NCBI GenBank assembly: GCA_031264645.1
Contig: JAISDR010000106.1
Location: 1-7,576 of the forward strand
Direction: 5' to 3'
Length of the DNA stretch: 7,576 nucleotides
From: Prevotellaceae bacterium
GTDB lineage: Bacteria; Bacteroidota; Bacteroidia; Bacteroidales; UBA932
Shown: one piece after another, positions 7,528 through 7,576 of the stretch
How positions within the stretch are numbered: position 1 is the first letter of the stretch
Layout: each line of letters starts with the position of its first letter
Made by a program: the position numbers and the translations under genes
The notes under the pieces: generated by a model
Databases searched by the model: none
Seen by the model: only the letters and a program-made list of their open reading frames with translations
What the model was told of the DNA's origin: nothing

Positions 7528-7576
7528 TTACATCATGCCGCCCATGCCGCCCATGCCTGGATTTGCAGGAGCATGA
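7528..7576 (-). CDS. groEL: Chaperonin GroEL, C-terminal end (partial)
   Basis: Only the last 15 codons and the TAA stop (7528-7530) are in the window; the rest of the gene lies beyond the right edge. The residues HAPANPGMGGMGGMM are the flexible Gly-Gly-Met tail typical of GroEL/Hsp60, which lies inside the folding chamber. The gene is followed by a strong terminator 36 bp downstream. The tail is highly characteristic of the family, so the assignment is secure despite the short stretch, but nothing can be said about the rest of the protein. Confidence 0.9.
   Translation of the reverse strand, partial: HAPANPGMGGMGGMM

Overview
This window reads as chromosomal DNA from a member of the Bacteroidota, most likely order Bacteroidales. 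The evidence is the protein family types (a 1272-aa RpoB with a Bacteroidota-style N- and C-terminus, a 73-aa single-span SecE), translation starts that mostly lack a Shine-Dalgarno sequence and sit in A/T-rich DNA, and a perfect TAnnTTTG promoter element ahead of the first gene of the operon. Genus cannot be assigned from the sequence alone.

All recognised genes are on the minus strand, so transcription runs from high to low coordinates. At the right edge (7528-7576) are the last 15 codons of groEL, with the hallmark Gly-Gly-Met tail, followed by a strong intrinsic terminator (7460-7491). Directly after the terminator T-tract comes about 320 bp that looks like the 5' end of a group II intron, beginning GTGCGCC at 7459. 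No reverse transcriptase and no domain V are present, so it is a remnant. An A/T-rich stretch (about 7041-7139) then leads into the promoter of the secE operon (-7 element 7033-7040) and a leader of about 90 nt.

The operon is secE (6713-6934), nusG (6129-6689), rplK (5664-6110), rplA (4953-5648), rplJ (4403-4930), rplL (3982-4359) and rpoB (68-3886). Gaps are 15-43 bp, except the 95-bp rplL-rpoB gap, which carries an 11-bp hairpin. A second, terminator-like hairpin (2-33) follows rpoB at the left edge, where rpoC would normally be expected next. The genes join protein export (SecE), elongation control (NusG), the ribosomal L11/L1 and L10-L7/L12 stalk proteins that contact translation factors, and the catalytic beta subunit of RNA polymerase, so transcription and translation machinery are produced together.

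The coding part is a conventional core operon. The unusual points are the intron remnant docked on the groEL terminator, the apparent absence of the usual tuf-tRNA-Trp block upstream of secE, the terminator-like hairpin after rpoB, and a serine in place of the near-invariant proline in the rifampicin-pocket region of RpoB. I found no wholly new system.
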